Shown here: in pieces, positions 1 through 8,000 of the stretch | How the letters are laid out: every line of letters starts with the position of its first letter | How positions within the stretch are numbered: position 1 is the first letter of the stretch | The notes under the pieces: model-generated | Told to the model about the DNA's origin: nothing | Seen by the model: only the letters and a program-made list of their open reading frames with translations | Databases searched by the model: none | Virus record (IMG/VR): IMGVR_UViG_3300002460_000110 | Span: 1-33,315 of that record | DNA: 33,315 nt | DNA from: a virus | Reading direction: 5' to 3' (one strand) | Made by a program: the position numbers and the translations under genes

Positions 1-178
1 TTGGGGAAATTCCTCTGTCATGGCTCGGGAAAATTCCTCTGTCGAGGCTTGGGGAAATTCCTCTGTCGTGGCTTGGGAAAATTCCTCTGTCGAGGCTTGG
101 GAAAATTCCTCTGTCGTGGCTTGGGAAAATTCCTCTGTCGAGGCTTGGGGAAATTCCTCTGTCGTGGCTTGGGGAAAT
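1..178. repeat. 24-bp tandem repeat, seven full units plus a partial one
   Basis: Seven consecutive 24-bp units fill positions 1-168, and the first ten bases of an eighth follow. Units differ at a few sites: GGGGAAA or GGGAAAA near the start and GTCGTGG, GTCGAGG or GTCATGG near the end. They alternate partly as an A/B pattern, which suggests 48-bp duplications. In the open frame each unit codes for eight residues of the type W-(G/E)-N-S-S-V-(V/E)-A. The array runs off the left edge, so its full length is unknown. Confidence 0.95.
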
Positions 179-667
179 GTTGGGGTGCATCTTTTTTCTA
201 GTGTAAGCACTGTTACTCTTTTTATGTTTTCAGTTTGTTGGAAATTAGCAAAAGGGAAAATAAACAAAAAATCAAAGAACTGCACAGTTATTGAACTAGA
301 AGAAATAGATTGGTTTGAAAACAATGGGATTGAAAAAATAAAAACTATAACTCTATATAAAAAAGTATCCAAAGATTTCAAAACACAAGAAGGAACTAAA
401 AACGAAACAGTGTGGACTGTAGGTTCTACAGTGAAACACCCATCATGGAAACCTACACAAGAAGAGTGTGGTGAAAATAAATATCACGCTTGTTCTCGCT
501 CTTATTTTTGTGATGAGTTTAGAAATAAAAAAGGAGACAAATATATAGCCTTAGAAATTGATATCAAAGATATATATGCGTGGCCAAAACCAACATACCC
601 ACACAAAGTTGCTTTCAGAAAAGGAAAAGTTATAGGAGAAGTTACTAAATTTGGGAAAAAAATATGA
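2..667 (+). CDS. DUF7666-like repeat protein, 5' truncated by the window edge
   Basis: The frame is open from base 2 with no true start in the window, so this is the 3' part of a longer gene. The first ~58 residues are the eight-residue repeats (W/E-N-S-S-V-x-A), ending in GNVGVHLFS. A Lys-rich globular part of about 150 residues follows, with paired Cys (EECGENKYHACSRSYFCDEF). Ala-x-Gly-Asn-Ser-Ser-Val repeats leading into a short globular domain resemble proteins I recall as DUF7666, common in phages and of unknown function. The label is from memory and tentative. The repeats probably form a regular beta solenoid. The stop overlaps the next start (ATGA at 664-667), so the two genes are translationally coupled. 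They are on the strand opposite to the late genes. Confidence 0.7.
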   Translation, partial: WGNSSVMARENSSVEAWGNSSVVAWENSSVEAWENSSVVAWENSSVEAWGNSSVVAWGNVGVHLFSSVSTVTLFMFSVCWKLAKGKINKKSKNCTVIELEEIDWFENNGIEKIKTITLYKKVSKDFKTQEGTKNETVWTVGSTVKHPSWKPTQEECGENKYHACSRSYFCDEFRNKKGDKYIALEIDIKDIYAWPKPTYPHKVAFRKGKVIGEVTKFGKKI

Positions 668-1119
668 AAATAAAAGTGATAGACAACCGCCGATCTATTG
701 TAGATAAATGTCTGGCTAAAGGAATCCCAGCGCTATGGGGAGATTATTTTGAAGAAGCCTCTAAAATTCCACATCATGTTTTATGCACCGCTTCCAATCC
801 AAACTTCACTTTTGGTGGGGGAATCGATAAAGACTTCCAGTATAACTTTCCTTTCTATTGCAAAGTAAAACAATCTCGAAGATTCACAGGGAATGAAAGA
901 ATTGGAAATATTTGTTTTGTCATTTCAGTTGATCATAAGATGACTTCAAATGAAATTCTAGTGGGAAAAGCGATACAGTTTGCAATAGAAAATACAAAAC
1001 CACACGAAACTCTATGCCTCACCGCGATTGGCACAGGTCTTGGTTTGATGGATGAAACAATCTTTGTCGAAATTTTATGGAAAAATACAGTCTATCCCTT
1101 GGGAGATAGACTGGGTTGA
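664..1119 (+). CDS. macro-domain-like protein (possible ADP-ribose binding)
   Basis: This 151-residue protein has the landmarks of a macro domain: an N-terminal GDYFE-like strand, an SNPNFTFGGGIDKDFQ segment at the position of the usual N-x-x-L-x-x-GGG-hydrophobic-D ligand loop, and TAIGTGLGLMDE matching the second G-T-G-L-G-G phosphate loop. Macro domains bind ADP-ribose or its derivatives and some remove ADP-ribose from proteins or nucleic acids. Phages use such enzymes for NAD metabolism or against ADP-ribosylation defences. Which of these applies here cannot be told. It is coupled to the upstream repeat protein by an ATGA overlap. The last residues lie inside a palindrome (1088-1113), and the domain seems slightly short at its C-terminus. 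Confidence 0.6.
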   Translation: MKIKVIDNRRSIVDKCLAKGIPALWGDYFEEASKIPHHVLCTASNPNFTFGGGIDKDFQYNFPFYCKVKQSRRFTGNERIGNICFVISVDHKMTSNEILVGKAIQFAIENTKPHETLCLTAIGTGLGLMDETIFVEILWKNTVYPLGDRLG

Positions 1120-1177
1120 GGGTTACTATAGACACCTACGTGTCTATATTGAAGTTACTTTGATAGCTATAGCTATC
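1088..1177. repeat. cluster of three palindromes sharing CTAT/ATAG arms
   Basis: Three inverted repeats follow each other. 1088-1113 has 9-bp arms CAGTCTATC/GATAGACTG and covers the 3' end of the macro-domain gene. 1128-1147 has 8-bp arms ATAGACAC/GTGTCTAT with a CTAC loop. 1162-1177 is a perfect 16-bp palindrome, GATAGCTATAGCTATC. None is followed directly by a T tract, so they are not classical terminators. Binding sites for a regulator or recombinase, or a structured 3' end for the plus-strand genes, are possible. Confidence 0.6.
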
Positions 1178-1403
1178 AGTGATTCAATTTTTGCAGTTCC
1201 AGTTGGAACTGAATGTCCGCGTGCGGTGAAATAGGAATGGAATGCGCCATTTTGTATACTTGTTTACAGAAAGCTGAACAAAAATGGAGTTGTCCGTGTT
1301 CTTCTTGACACGCTCCATATCTTCTTTCGGTTATCCATATAGCAGGAAACGCTTGAGCGCACGCTCCGTTATCGCACCTTCGTAGATTTGCTATCATTTT
1401 CAT
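1176..1403 (-). CDS. small putative zinc-finger protein
   Basis: The 75-residue ORF has an N-terminal C-D-N-G-A-C pair, then about 25 residues, then HGQLHFCSAFCKQVY. That is a C-x4-C...H-x6-C-x3-C arrangement like small zinc-binding modules of the TRASH/MYM or FCS type. The following 25 residues look unstructured. It starts at ATG 1403, has no clear ribosome binding site and stands alone between plus-strand genes and the end of the late operon. Its function is unknown. The ordered Cys/His spacing is the main reason to keep it. A chance ORF is possible. Confidence 0.4.
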   Translation of the reverse strand: MKMIANLRRCDNGACAQAFPAIWITERRYGACQEEHGQLHFCSAFCKQVYKMAHSIPISPHADIQFQLELQKLNH

Positions 1404-1463
1404 ACTGTCTATGTTGAGGGGTTACTGTGGTGAATTGTAACTTTCAAAAAGCGTTGAATCCCC

Positions 1464-1513
1464 CTCCCAACAACCCTGTTTTTAGTGTTCCAAAAACATC
1501 TGGTTGTTGGGAG
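1464..1513. other. strong hairpin, 12-bp stem with nested inner stem
   Basis: The arms CTCCCAACAACC (1464-1475) and GGTTGTTGGGAG (1502-1513) are perfect complements. Inside them TGTTTTT and AAAAACA make a second stem around an 8-nt loop. The element lies between converging transcription units, just beyond the last late gene. It has no adjacent T tract on either strand. It may act as a Rho-type or structural transcript end, or as a recombination site. Confidence 0.65.
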
Positions 1514-1558
1514 CGAGATTCATTTTAGTTTCCGTTTATCGGAGAACTCGAATCTCGC
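1513..1558. other. second strong hairpin, 9-bp outer stem
   Basis: The outer arms GCGAGATTC (1513-1521) and GAATCTCGC (1550-1558) are perfect complements. An inner stem AGTT-TCCG/CGGA-(G)-AACT closes on a TTTAT loop. It abuts the 1464-1513 hairpin and lies 14 bp beyond the amidase stop. On the minus strand the late transcript would fold into both hairpins in series, which suggests a transcript-end structure. Confidence 0.65.
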
Positions 1559-1571
1559 ATGATTTAAAATC

Positions 1572-2207
1572 CTACCACTTCTTAAATATACCGCCAAGCA
1601 ATTTTTTAATTTGTAAAAGTTCCAAGACTTTTCGGAGCGCGTTGACAAGTTGTGTGAGGAGTGAGACTTGTTTTTCGAGAGCGGGAATATCGTTTTGAAG
1701 TTGTCCGATAGCCCCAGCGATTCCTTCCGCCGCATTTTTCTGCCAGATTCCTTGTGTTATTTTCGCTCTGTCCATAAAATTAGTTAAATAACAAATCTCA
1801 ATCACAAGTCCGTTAAGTTGCCGGCACCAGCCAAGACTGCCGACTGCCGCATTGGTGTCCGGTATCGCTCCGCGATTTTGAATATCGAGAGAGCTGGAGA
1901 CGTATCGCGCGAAAACATTGGCGATCTTTTCGTTGTTGTAATGATACACTTCCGTGCCTCGAATTTGATTGTTGTTATGGGCATTTAGATGCAAATCGAG
2001 GCATAAATCCCCTGTTTTCCACCCATTCTTTTTCACCCACGCTATCGAATCTTTAAGGTTAAGTTCATCGGGGACATAGAGAGCTTCTCCAATCATTTTC
2101 GCCAGCTCGTCTCTAATTATTTTACAAAGCTCATTTTCTTTATACTGGCCGACAACAACACCCGAATCATCTCTAAAGTGGCCACTATTTACAAAGACTG
2201 TTTTCAT
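1572..2207 (-). CDS. N-acetylmuramoyl-L-alanine amidase endolysin (Amidase_3 type)
   Basis: The 211-residue protein carries the zinc and catalytic signature of Amidase_3 hydrolases: NSGH at the N-terminus (His10), a Glu near residue 24-26, LHLNAH (His73) and VIEICYLTN (Glu137). The enzyme cuts the amide bond between N-acetylmuramic acid and L-Ala in peptidoglycan, so it is the likely lysis enzyme. After about residue 165 the chain becomes a Leu-rich helical tail (PALEKQVSLLTQLVNALRKV), perhaps for oligomerization or membrane contact. No signal peptide is visible, so release would depend on a holin; two small membrane proteins are encoded just upstream. It is the last gene of the late operon, one base from the preceding stop. 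The start has an A/T-rich leader and no ribosome binding site. Confidence 0.9.
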   Translation of the reverse strand: MKTVFVNSGHFRDDSGVVVGQYKENELCKIIRDELAKMIGEALYVPDELNLKDSIAWVKKNGWKTGDLCLDLHLNAHNNNQIRGTEVYHYNNEKIANVFARYVSSSLDIQNRGAIPDTNAAVGSLGWCRQLNGLVIEICYLTNFMDRAKITQGIWQKNAAEGIAGAIGQLQNDIPALEKQVSLLTQLVNALRKVLELLQIKKLLGGIFKKW

Positions 2208-2208
2208 T

Positions 2209-3000
2209 TTATTTATATAATTTATTTATAAACCACGTTATAAAGGACATCAGCCAGTTGTCCTTTTGTTTTGGTTTCAAGGATAAAAAGACACTCTTAG
2301 CCATTTGGATATTATGGTCGGGAGAAAGGAGTTTTATAGATTGGTCGTATGAATCAAATATCTTGAGGAATATATCGTTTCCGTGTTCTTCATAACCATA
2401 ACACATGCACCAATGCGTGTTAGGAAGTTCGTTATCAACATACACTCCGTCCTTTAGAAACCATGCTGTAACGGACACTCCAATAGGGCCATAAGGCAAG
2501 TTGTCCTTTATAATCTTTATTTTGTCCTTTATGTCCTTTTGTCCAGTCCACAGCCATTCGTGCTTTACTTCGTATTTTTGCAACCATTTCTGGCCTTCTG
2601 CGAGGAGGCTCCCATTCATGGGGTTAGGCATGAGAAATTCCTCATAAGTAATAGTCATTGGAAGATGGTCATCGAGAATTAGACCGTCATGTCGGATACA
2701 TTGTAAGACATCATGGGGATCACCACCCGGTGGTTCTATATGAGCGAGAATGTAGGTAAATCGTTCGCTAAAATTTGGCTCAATCTTTGTGATGTATTTT
2801 TGGATTGTCTCAATTAAGTTTTGACTGCCCCACACGGTGCATCCATAGGAATCCCAGTCTCCGCCAAACTGCGGTTCGTATTTTGGAAGAAAGATATCGT
2901 ACTGTCCGTCCTCTCGGAGAATCTTTTTAGTAGTAACAGCTCCAAGAGTGTAGTGGTCAGGTTGGATTTCTTTTAATCTAAGGCCGTAATCTTTAAGCAT
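2209..3000 (-). CDS. papain-like cysteine peptidase
   Basis: This 263-residue protein shows the layout of a papain-fold cysteine peptidase. GGDWDSYGCTVWGSQN carries the putative nucleophile Cys54 at the start of a helix. NTHWCMCYGYEE gives the catalytic His196. The following strand KIFDSYD gives an Asp or Ser at the position of the third triad residue. Proteins of this type occur in phage lysis and tail modules and may cleave peptidoglycan cross-bridges or process virion proteins. The position right before the amidase favours a cell-wall role. The C-terminus (NWLMSFITWFINKLYK) is amphipathic and could touch a membrane. No signal peptide is seen. The papain-like fold is fairly clear; the substrate is not. 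Confidence 0.65.
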   Translation of the reverse strand: MLKDYGLRLKEIQPDHYTLGAVTTKKILREDGQYDIFLPKYEPQFGGDWDSYGCTVWGSQNLIETIQKYITKIEPNFSERFTYILAHIEPPGGDPHDVLQCIRHDGLILDDHLPMTITYEEFLMPNPMNGSLLAEGQKWLQKYEVKHEWLWTGQKDIKDKIKIIKDNLPYGPIGVSVTAWFLKDGVYVDNELPNTHWCMCYGYEEHGNDIFLKIFDSYDQSIKLLSPDHNIQMAKSVFLSLKPKQKDNWLMSFITWFINKLYK

Positions 3001-3001
3001 G

Positions 3002-3304
3002 TTATTCCGGTGTTATCGTTTGTAATGTCTTAGTTTCCGGTAGCTTTATTCCCTGCTTGGCCGCCATTGCCGCCACAGTTTCTTTTATAATAGCGATATT
3101 GGCGTTTTGCTCTTTTAGAATCATACGAATTTCCCTTTTTTCTTCTTCAAGATTGGTAACTCTCGTTTCATGAACAGCAACAGTTGTTTCTATTCCCCCC
3201 ACTTTTGAAAAATACAAAGTCAGAGGAGTGGCAATACCTCCGATAAGGCCGATAATTCCCATGAGGGCGTTGATTGTTATTTGGCCGCGTGTTGAACCTT
3301 TCAT
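3002..3304 (-). CDS. small membrane protein with coiled coil, candidate holin or lysis accessory
   Basis: The protein has 100 residues. Residues ~10-33 (ITINALMGIIGLIGGIATPL) form one membrane helix. Residues ~45-85 are a heptad-like charged helix (RVTNLEEEKREIRMILKEQN). The C-terminus is short and polar. One transmembrane helix plus a coiled coil recalls XhlA-type lysis accessory proteins, although XhlA usually has its membrane helix at the C-terminus. Its place between the HExxH protein and the protease/amidase pair supports a lysis role. It overlaps the preceding gene by 4 bp (ATGA). Confidence 0.6.
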   Translation of the reverse strand: MKGSTRGQITINALMGIIGLIGGIATPLTLYFSKVGGIETTVAVHETRVTNLEEEKREIRMILKEQNANIAIIKETVAAMAAKQGIKLPETKTLQTITPE

Positions 3305-3690
3305 TTTAATGAATTATAAATTATATGCGCCATCGCGTGCGTGGTAACTTCTTCAGTTTCGTCATTTATGTTTATTCCAGCCCATTCAAACAGTTTGAAG
3401 GTGGCGTGTAAACATTCGTGGGCGAATGTAGCATGTTCTTTCGCGGTTCTCGGCTTTTTAGGAACCCAGATACAAGGAATATATCCTTTACGAAAAAAGC
3501 ACTTCCCTCTGGGAATATAATCATGATCGAACTTTGTGAAATCAGTTTTTTCATCATCGAACTTCCATGCCACAAATTTGCATGTTTCTTTATAGTCGCC
3601 AAAAATAGTGATGACAGCGAAATCAAATAATCCCATTTCGGTTCTTATCATTTTTAATTTTCCTTTTTTGAGTCTTTGTGCTTCGTTCAT
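3301..3690 (-). CDS. HExxH zinc metallopeptidase-like protein
   Basis: The 129-residue protein contains AHECLHATF with the zincin motif H91-E-C-L-H95, followed 18-19 residues later by acidic DETEEVTTH that can supply a third ligand (Glu). It fits the small phage proteins with a minimal zincin core. Substrate and role are unknown; it could process virion or host proteins. The start at 3690 overlaps the stop of the tiny membrane ORF upstream (ATGA), and its own stop overlaps the next start, so it is locked into the lysis cassette. A second HExxH protein lies at 32287-32676 and shows no obvious similarity beyond the motif. Confidence 0.65.
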   Translation of the reverse strand: MNEAQRLKKGKLKMIRTEMGLFDFAVITIFGDYKETCKFVAWKFDDEKTDFTKFDHDYIPRGKCFFRKGYIPCIWVPKKPRTAKEHATFAHECLHATFKLFEWAGININDETEEVTTHAMAHIIYNSLK

Positions 3691-3839
3691 TTTCCGCTTC
3701 GCTTAAAAATAAAATCTATGACAGCATTCCATGTGTGGATAACTGCTTCGCGGTACAAAATGAGAATAATAAAAATAATCAATCCGGCTGTAGGCTTCCC
3801 TAACAAAATCAACCATTCATGTACTTCTTGTGGGGTCAT
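3687..3839 (-). CDS. 50-aa single-span membrane protein, candidate holin
   Basis: This short ORF fills the gap between the 392-aa virion protein and the HExxH gene exactly. Its ATG (3839-3837) overlaps the upstream stop as ATGA, and its TGA (3689-3687) overlaps the downstream start as ATGA. The product has a short polar N-terminus (MTPQEVHEWLILLGK), one strongly hydrophobic helix (GLIIFIILIL) and a basic end (FKRSGK). Size, topology and position next to lysis genes fit a small holin or antiholin. The double 4-bp overlap is strong evidence that the gene is real; the holin role is inferred. Confidence 0.7.
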   Translation of the reverse strand: MTPQEVHEWLILLGKPTAGLIIFIILILYREAVIHTWNAVIDFIFKRSGK

Positions 3840-5014
3840 TCTTCTTCAATAAAAAATATAATATCAGGGGGTTTGGTAATAACAGCTCCTGCCACTGCTG
3901 GCTCTGTGTAAGTTACAAAACAATCAATGGGGCCTGAAAGCACAGTTTTGTCTGCACTATGTGGATCGTCCGCTCCACCAGTCCACACATCATCTCCGTT
4001 CGTTACACGAAGACTTGCTGTTGCGTCTCTACTTACAGTCCAATTCATTGTTCCAGGGTCTTGAATATGAAAACCTATCCAATACTGTGTACCTCCCACA
4101 ACACTAATGGCGTTTGCTCCTGTAAAATTCAAAGTCTGGGCAGTTTCACTTGTGCTAGTAAATGAACCGTCATCAGTTACGGCTAAGAGATCATCAGGTG
4201 AGTCGGATGTGCTTGAATAAATAACTCCTCGCCAGTTTCCTGTCCCTGCACTTGATAGCCACAATCTACAAGTCATTGAATCTACAGTCCCGCTTGTACC
4301 TGGCGTACCTCTGCTAGTTAATTTGTTGTCTGCTGTAGCGGCAGTTGAACTAGCTCCGTCTGTTTCTTTTCCGAAGTTAGGGTCTACTCTGACAGGGTAA
4401 GTTGCCTTATCCAAAAAATCTTTAGGAATAGTAATGCTTAACTTTCCGTTTTTATAATTCAAGTCTCCCCACACTTCCATTCCGTTAGCGTCAATCGCTT
4501 TTGGCCGATAGATATGAAAAGCTTTACCAGTACCGTACTCATTCCCCGTCTTAGAGTAATAAACCGCATAAGAGTTTATGACATTCTCTGGTACACCCTC
4601 TTCTGCTGTTTGTTTATAGAAGTCAAGACCGTTCACTCCATCCAGAAAGAAGTCAAAAGTATCTTTGTTAGGTTTTTCATTCAAGACAATCTCAAACTCA
4701 AAGTTGTTGTCATCTATTGGGTAGGCATGAATTTCCTCTTTTCCTTCACTGTCTTTCCACTCAACACGACTGGTCAATAAGGTTCTTTTTCCTTGACCGT
4801 CTATATTGTAAGAGACACCCATCCTAACTTCGTTGTCCCACTTAGAGAAAACAATTTTAGATTCGTCTTTGACTATTTCCACTATGGCTTCTCCTCTAGA
4901 GTGTTCAAAGTAGAGTCCTTTATCTTGTAGCTGGTTTATTTGATCGTCGCCAAAAACGACACCACTAACTCCGAGTACAGCTATTGTTCCAAATGTTGCT
5001 AATGTTTTTTTCAT
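3836..5014 (-). CDS. secreted virion or surface beta protein
   Basis: The 392-residue protein opens with a Sec-type signal peptide (MKKTLATFGTIAVLGVSGVVFG, cut near residue 22). The N-terminal half (~25-210) is beta-rich and ends in LDKATYPVRVDP, a motif seen at the end of structural repeats in phage tail and surface proteins. The C-terminal half (~225-375) looks like a jelly-roll sandwich (RLWLSSAGTGNWRGVIY...YWIGFHIQDP), possibly carbohydrate binding. It is the last virion-type gene before the lysis cassette and overlaps the tiny membrane ORF by 4 bp. A receptor-binding or adhesin role is inferred. The signal peptide on a presumed phage structural protein is unusual. Confidence 0.6.
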   Translation of the reverse strand: MKKTLATFGTIAVLGVSGVVFGDDQINQLQDKGLYFEHSRGEAIVEIVKDESKIVFSKWDNEVRMGVSYNIDGQGKRTLLTSRVEWKDSEGKEEIHAYPIDDNNFEFEIVLNEKPNKDTFDFFLDGVNGLDFYKQTAEEGVPENVINSYAVYYSKTGNEYGTGKAFHIYRPKAIDANGMEVWGDLNYKNGKLSITIPKDFLDKATYPVRVDPNFGKETDGASSTAATADNKLTSRGTPGTSGTVDSMTCRLWLSSAGTGNWRGVIYSSTSDSPDDLLAVTDDGSFTSTSETAQTLNFTGANAISVVGGTQYWIGFHIQDPGTMNWTVSRDATASLRVTNGDDVWTGGADDPHSADKTVLSGPIDCFVTYTEPAVAGAVITKPPDIIFFIEEE

Positions 5015-5017
5015 ATC

Positions 5018-8000
5018 CTATTCTCTAGTATATACACCATACACTTGTACATATAGTTGATTCGGCGTTCCGGTAACTGTGCCGGTTTCAAGGATAACCG
5101 ATTCCCCTGCTGTCCATGTCGCATTAGTGGAAATACGGTTGACGGTAGAGGTTGAGGTAGTCGAACACGTTGCGGTTTCTGTATCATTAGCTCCATTTTG
5201 ATCTGAAAGGTTTATAACAATAGAAGTTCCACCCCACACCGAGCACATAATCTCGGTTACTCTAAAGCCGTCTCGTTTTGTACCGAGACCAACATGCTTC
5301 GTTGTTACAAATCCACCATTAAGGAATGGATAGGTTGTGGAAGACATTCCGAAGCTAATGAGTGATTTTGTGGTTGGAAAAACTGCAGGGAAAGAACTAT
5401 CCGTTGAAGTGGCAAGAATGAGTTGATTATCGGTAGTATCAAAAGCTATTTCTCCAGCATTATCTACGAATGGAGCCGCCCCGTTTGGAATCATCATATA
5501 GCCAGACACTCTCAAACTTGTTAATTGCGGAGATGGTGTCCATGCTGGAGTAGACCCATTGTTAGTTAAAACAGTTGAAGATGCTGAAATACTTAACTCC
5601 GCGATTGAGCCTGCTCCAGAACCATACAGCAAATCTCCTGCGCCGATAGCTCCGCCAGCAAAATTATTTAAATCTACAGTCCCTGTCCAATCTCCAGTGG
5701 CATTTAGAGTAAGAGCGCCGGATGTAACTTGTAATCCCGTCCCTACAAAATCAGTGAGTACATCTCCACCGAAGTTTATAGAGCCTCCAGTGATTGTTAG
5801 GCCATTTGAAGAAGATAGACCGGCGGTTCCTATTCCACCGGCAAATGTAGATGATCCGTATCCTTGACCGACTGTCAGTTTACCCGCACCCAAAAGACCG
5901 GCAACTGACAGTTGCGCATAAGGTGAAGTTGTACCTACTCCAATTTTACCGTCCTTATCAATCACAAAAGCGGTTGAAGTTGCGGTTGCGGTTGAGGTAG
6001 AAACTAGAAAAGCAGGAGAACTTGAAAGCGAATTATTGGCAACGCCTAACTGTGCGCCAATTGTGGAAGTTCCAATACCAAAGAATCCGTTGTAATTTAT
6101 TTGGAATCTTTCAAGAGATTTTCCTCCGGCGTTAGCCACCATCATAGTACAAGAAGTAAGAGCGAAACTTGCGCCAGGGGTACATCCAAATTTACCCAAT
6201 CCATTAGGGAAACTAGAACCAGCCGCCTGCATACCAAACCCAATACCAGAATACCCTGCGGCAAACGCGCCGTTTTGATTCAGCCAGAACATCGGTTCAA
6301 GAGCGGTTGAGAATGAACCAGTTAAAGTCAAACGAGTATCGGCAGAGGCCTGTGTAGAAGTACCGATACCAGTGAAGGCGGTGGTGAAGTCATTATCAGA
6401 AGTGAGATATGTGCCGCTATATCCCGTATCTATGATGTTTGTAGTATTTGCGCTAATAAGCGGGCCGGAAATGATTGTATGACTACCCGCATTGTTTATA
6501 CCAACTGTGTTGGCGGTGATTCGTCCTCCACCACTTATAACCGTATTCAATGCGCCAGCAAGAATTGAAATACCCGTTGCGTTTGATTCGAGCCACGGAG
6601 AATCAATGTTAATTCCAATCGAAGAACCGTCAATTTGAATTCCCACTCCTATAGTAGAGCTGGGTTCACTATTTGGTTGTACAAGTTTCCAACCTTCTGC
6701 CGCCACAAAGTTATATCCAACCCCATTTGAATCATCAACAATACATCTTGACATATACATAATATTGTCATTCGCAAGCGTTCCCGAAGCCTCAAAACAG
6801 TTAGAACCAGCGTATCGCATGTTGTTAAAACTTGAATAAAAGGAACGGTTTTGAGAGTCTTTAACAAGGTGTTGAATCAAGAAGTCGGTAATCTCAATAT
6901 GGTCTGTATAGACATTTGAAGTGTCGGAAGTAACAAGGCCAAGCCCGAAATGCGTGCCGTTCGTATTATCAATACTAAAATCTTCTAAAATAACGCGTGT
7001 CAAAGCGGATGTCGTGGCGACAGATACGCACATTCCATCTGTGGAAGCATCGCAGGTAATTATGGTTGAACCCATGCCAGCTCCGACAATTTTTGTATTA
7101 CTTGAAGTGATTGTAACTGGCCCAGCGTAACTTTCTTCTTTCAATCTAATATCTCTCCACCCCGCGTTTATCGCTGTTTGAATGCTCGTATATTCGCAAT
7201 CATTGGCGCAAACAGTTGTTGTTGTTGAAATAGCCCAGTTCTTATTATTTATTCCTGTAAACCATGAAGTTGAAGAGGCGGTAAGCCCTGTTTTCAATCC
7301 AATGAGGGTAGAGGTGGCATTTTCAGTTACACCGAAGTTTGTGCCAGTGGTAAATGGAAAAGCGCCTCCCCCCGCGCCTGTCGCGTCATTCCCATCACAA
7401 AGATCAGCGCTACCAGTAATTGTGGCGCAATTCGGCGTGAGCACTCCTGCTGTATTATCAAGACCAGTGCCGGTTAAGTCGGTAAAAGATTCATTATTTA
7501 ACCGAAACGCTCCTCCGGTTATGGTCAAACCGTTTGAAGATGACAGTCCAGCCGTGGAAACTCTACCTGAAAAGGTGGAAGTTGAATTTGCTTGACTTAC
7601 ATTTATAATACCGGCAAAAGTGGAAGTTCCTGTCGTTGAAGTCGCGGCGATGGTGTCAAAGATACCAAAGGTTGATTTTAGAAAAGTGGAAGCATCCAAT
7701 CCGCCTTTAGTCGTTACATTTCTCGTTTCTGTTGTTGTCCCTGCCGCGCTTATAAGAAAGCCTCCGGTGCTTTGAATATCAAGAAGGCCAGAGCCGGTGT
7801 ATTGGTCTGCCGCGTCAGAGCGAAGGAAAGAAGCTCCCTCGATTGAATCCACAGTCGCCGCATCGGTGCAATTTGAAGTTACAGCGACATCATTGGCATT
7901 GGCGGTTATACAAGTGCCCGCTCCCACCACAAGAGTTGTGCCAGAGGTTGTAAGACCGGCTCCTGCTAAATCGGTGTAGGTTGTAGTGGCTGAACCATTG

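Noticed and set aside
1-178. 24-bp array as a possible CRISPR
   Set aside because: The units are directly tandem without spacers and keep an open reading frame, so this is a coding minisatellite.
7182-7595. 137-aa plus-strand ORF, Val/Pro-rich
   Set aside because: Antisense shadow of the spike gene; Thr/Ser codons read backward give Val/Pro/Ala-rich frames with few stops.
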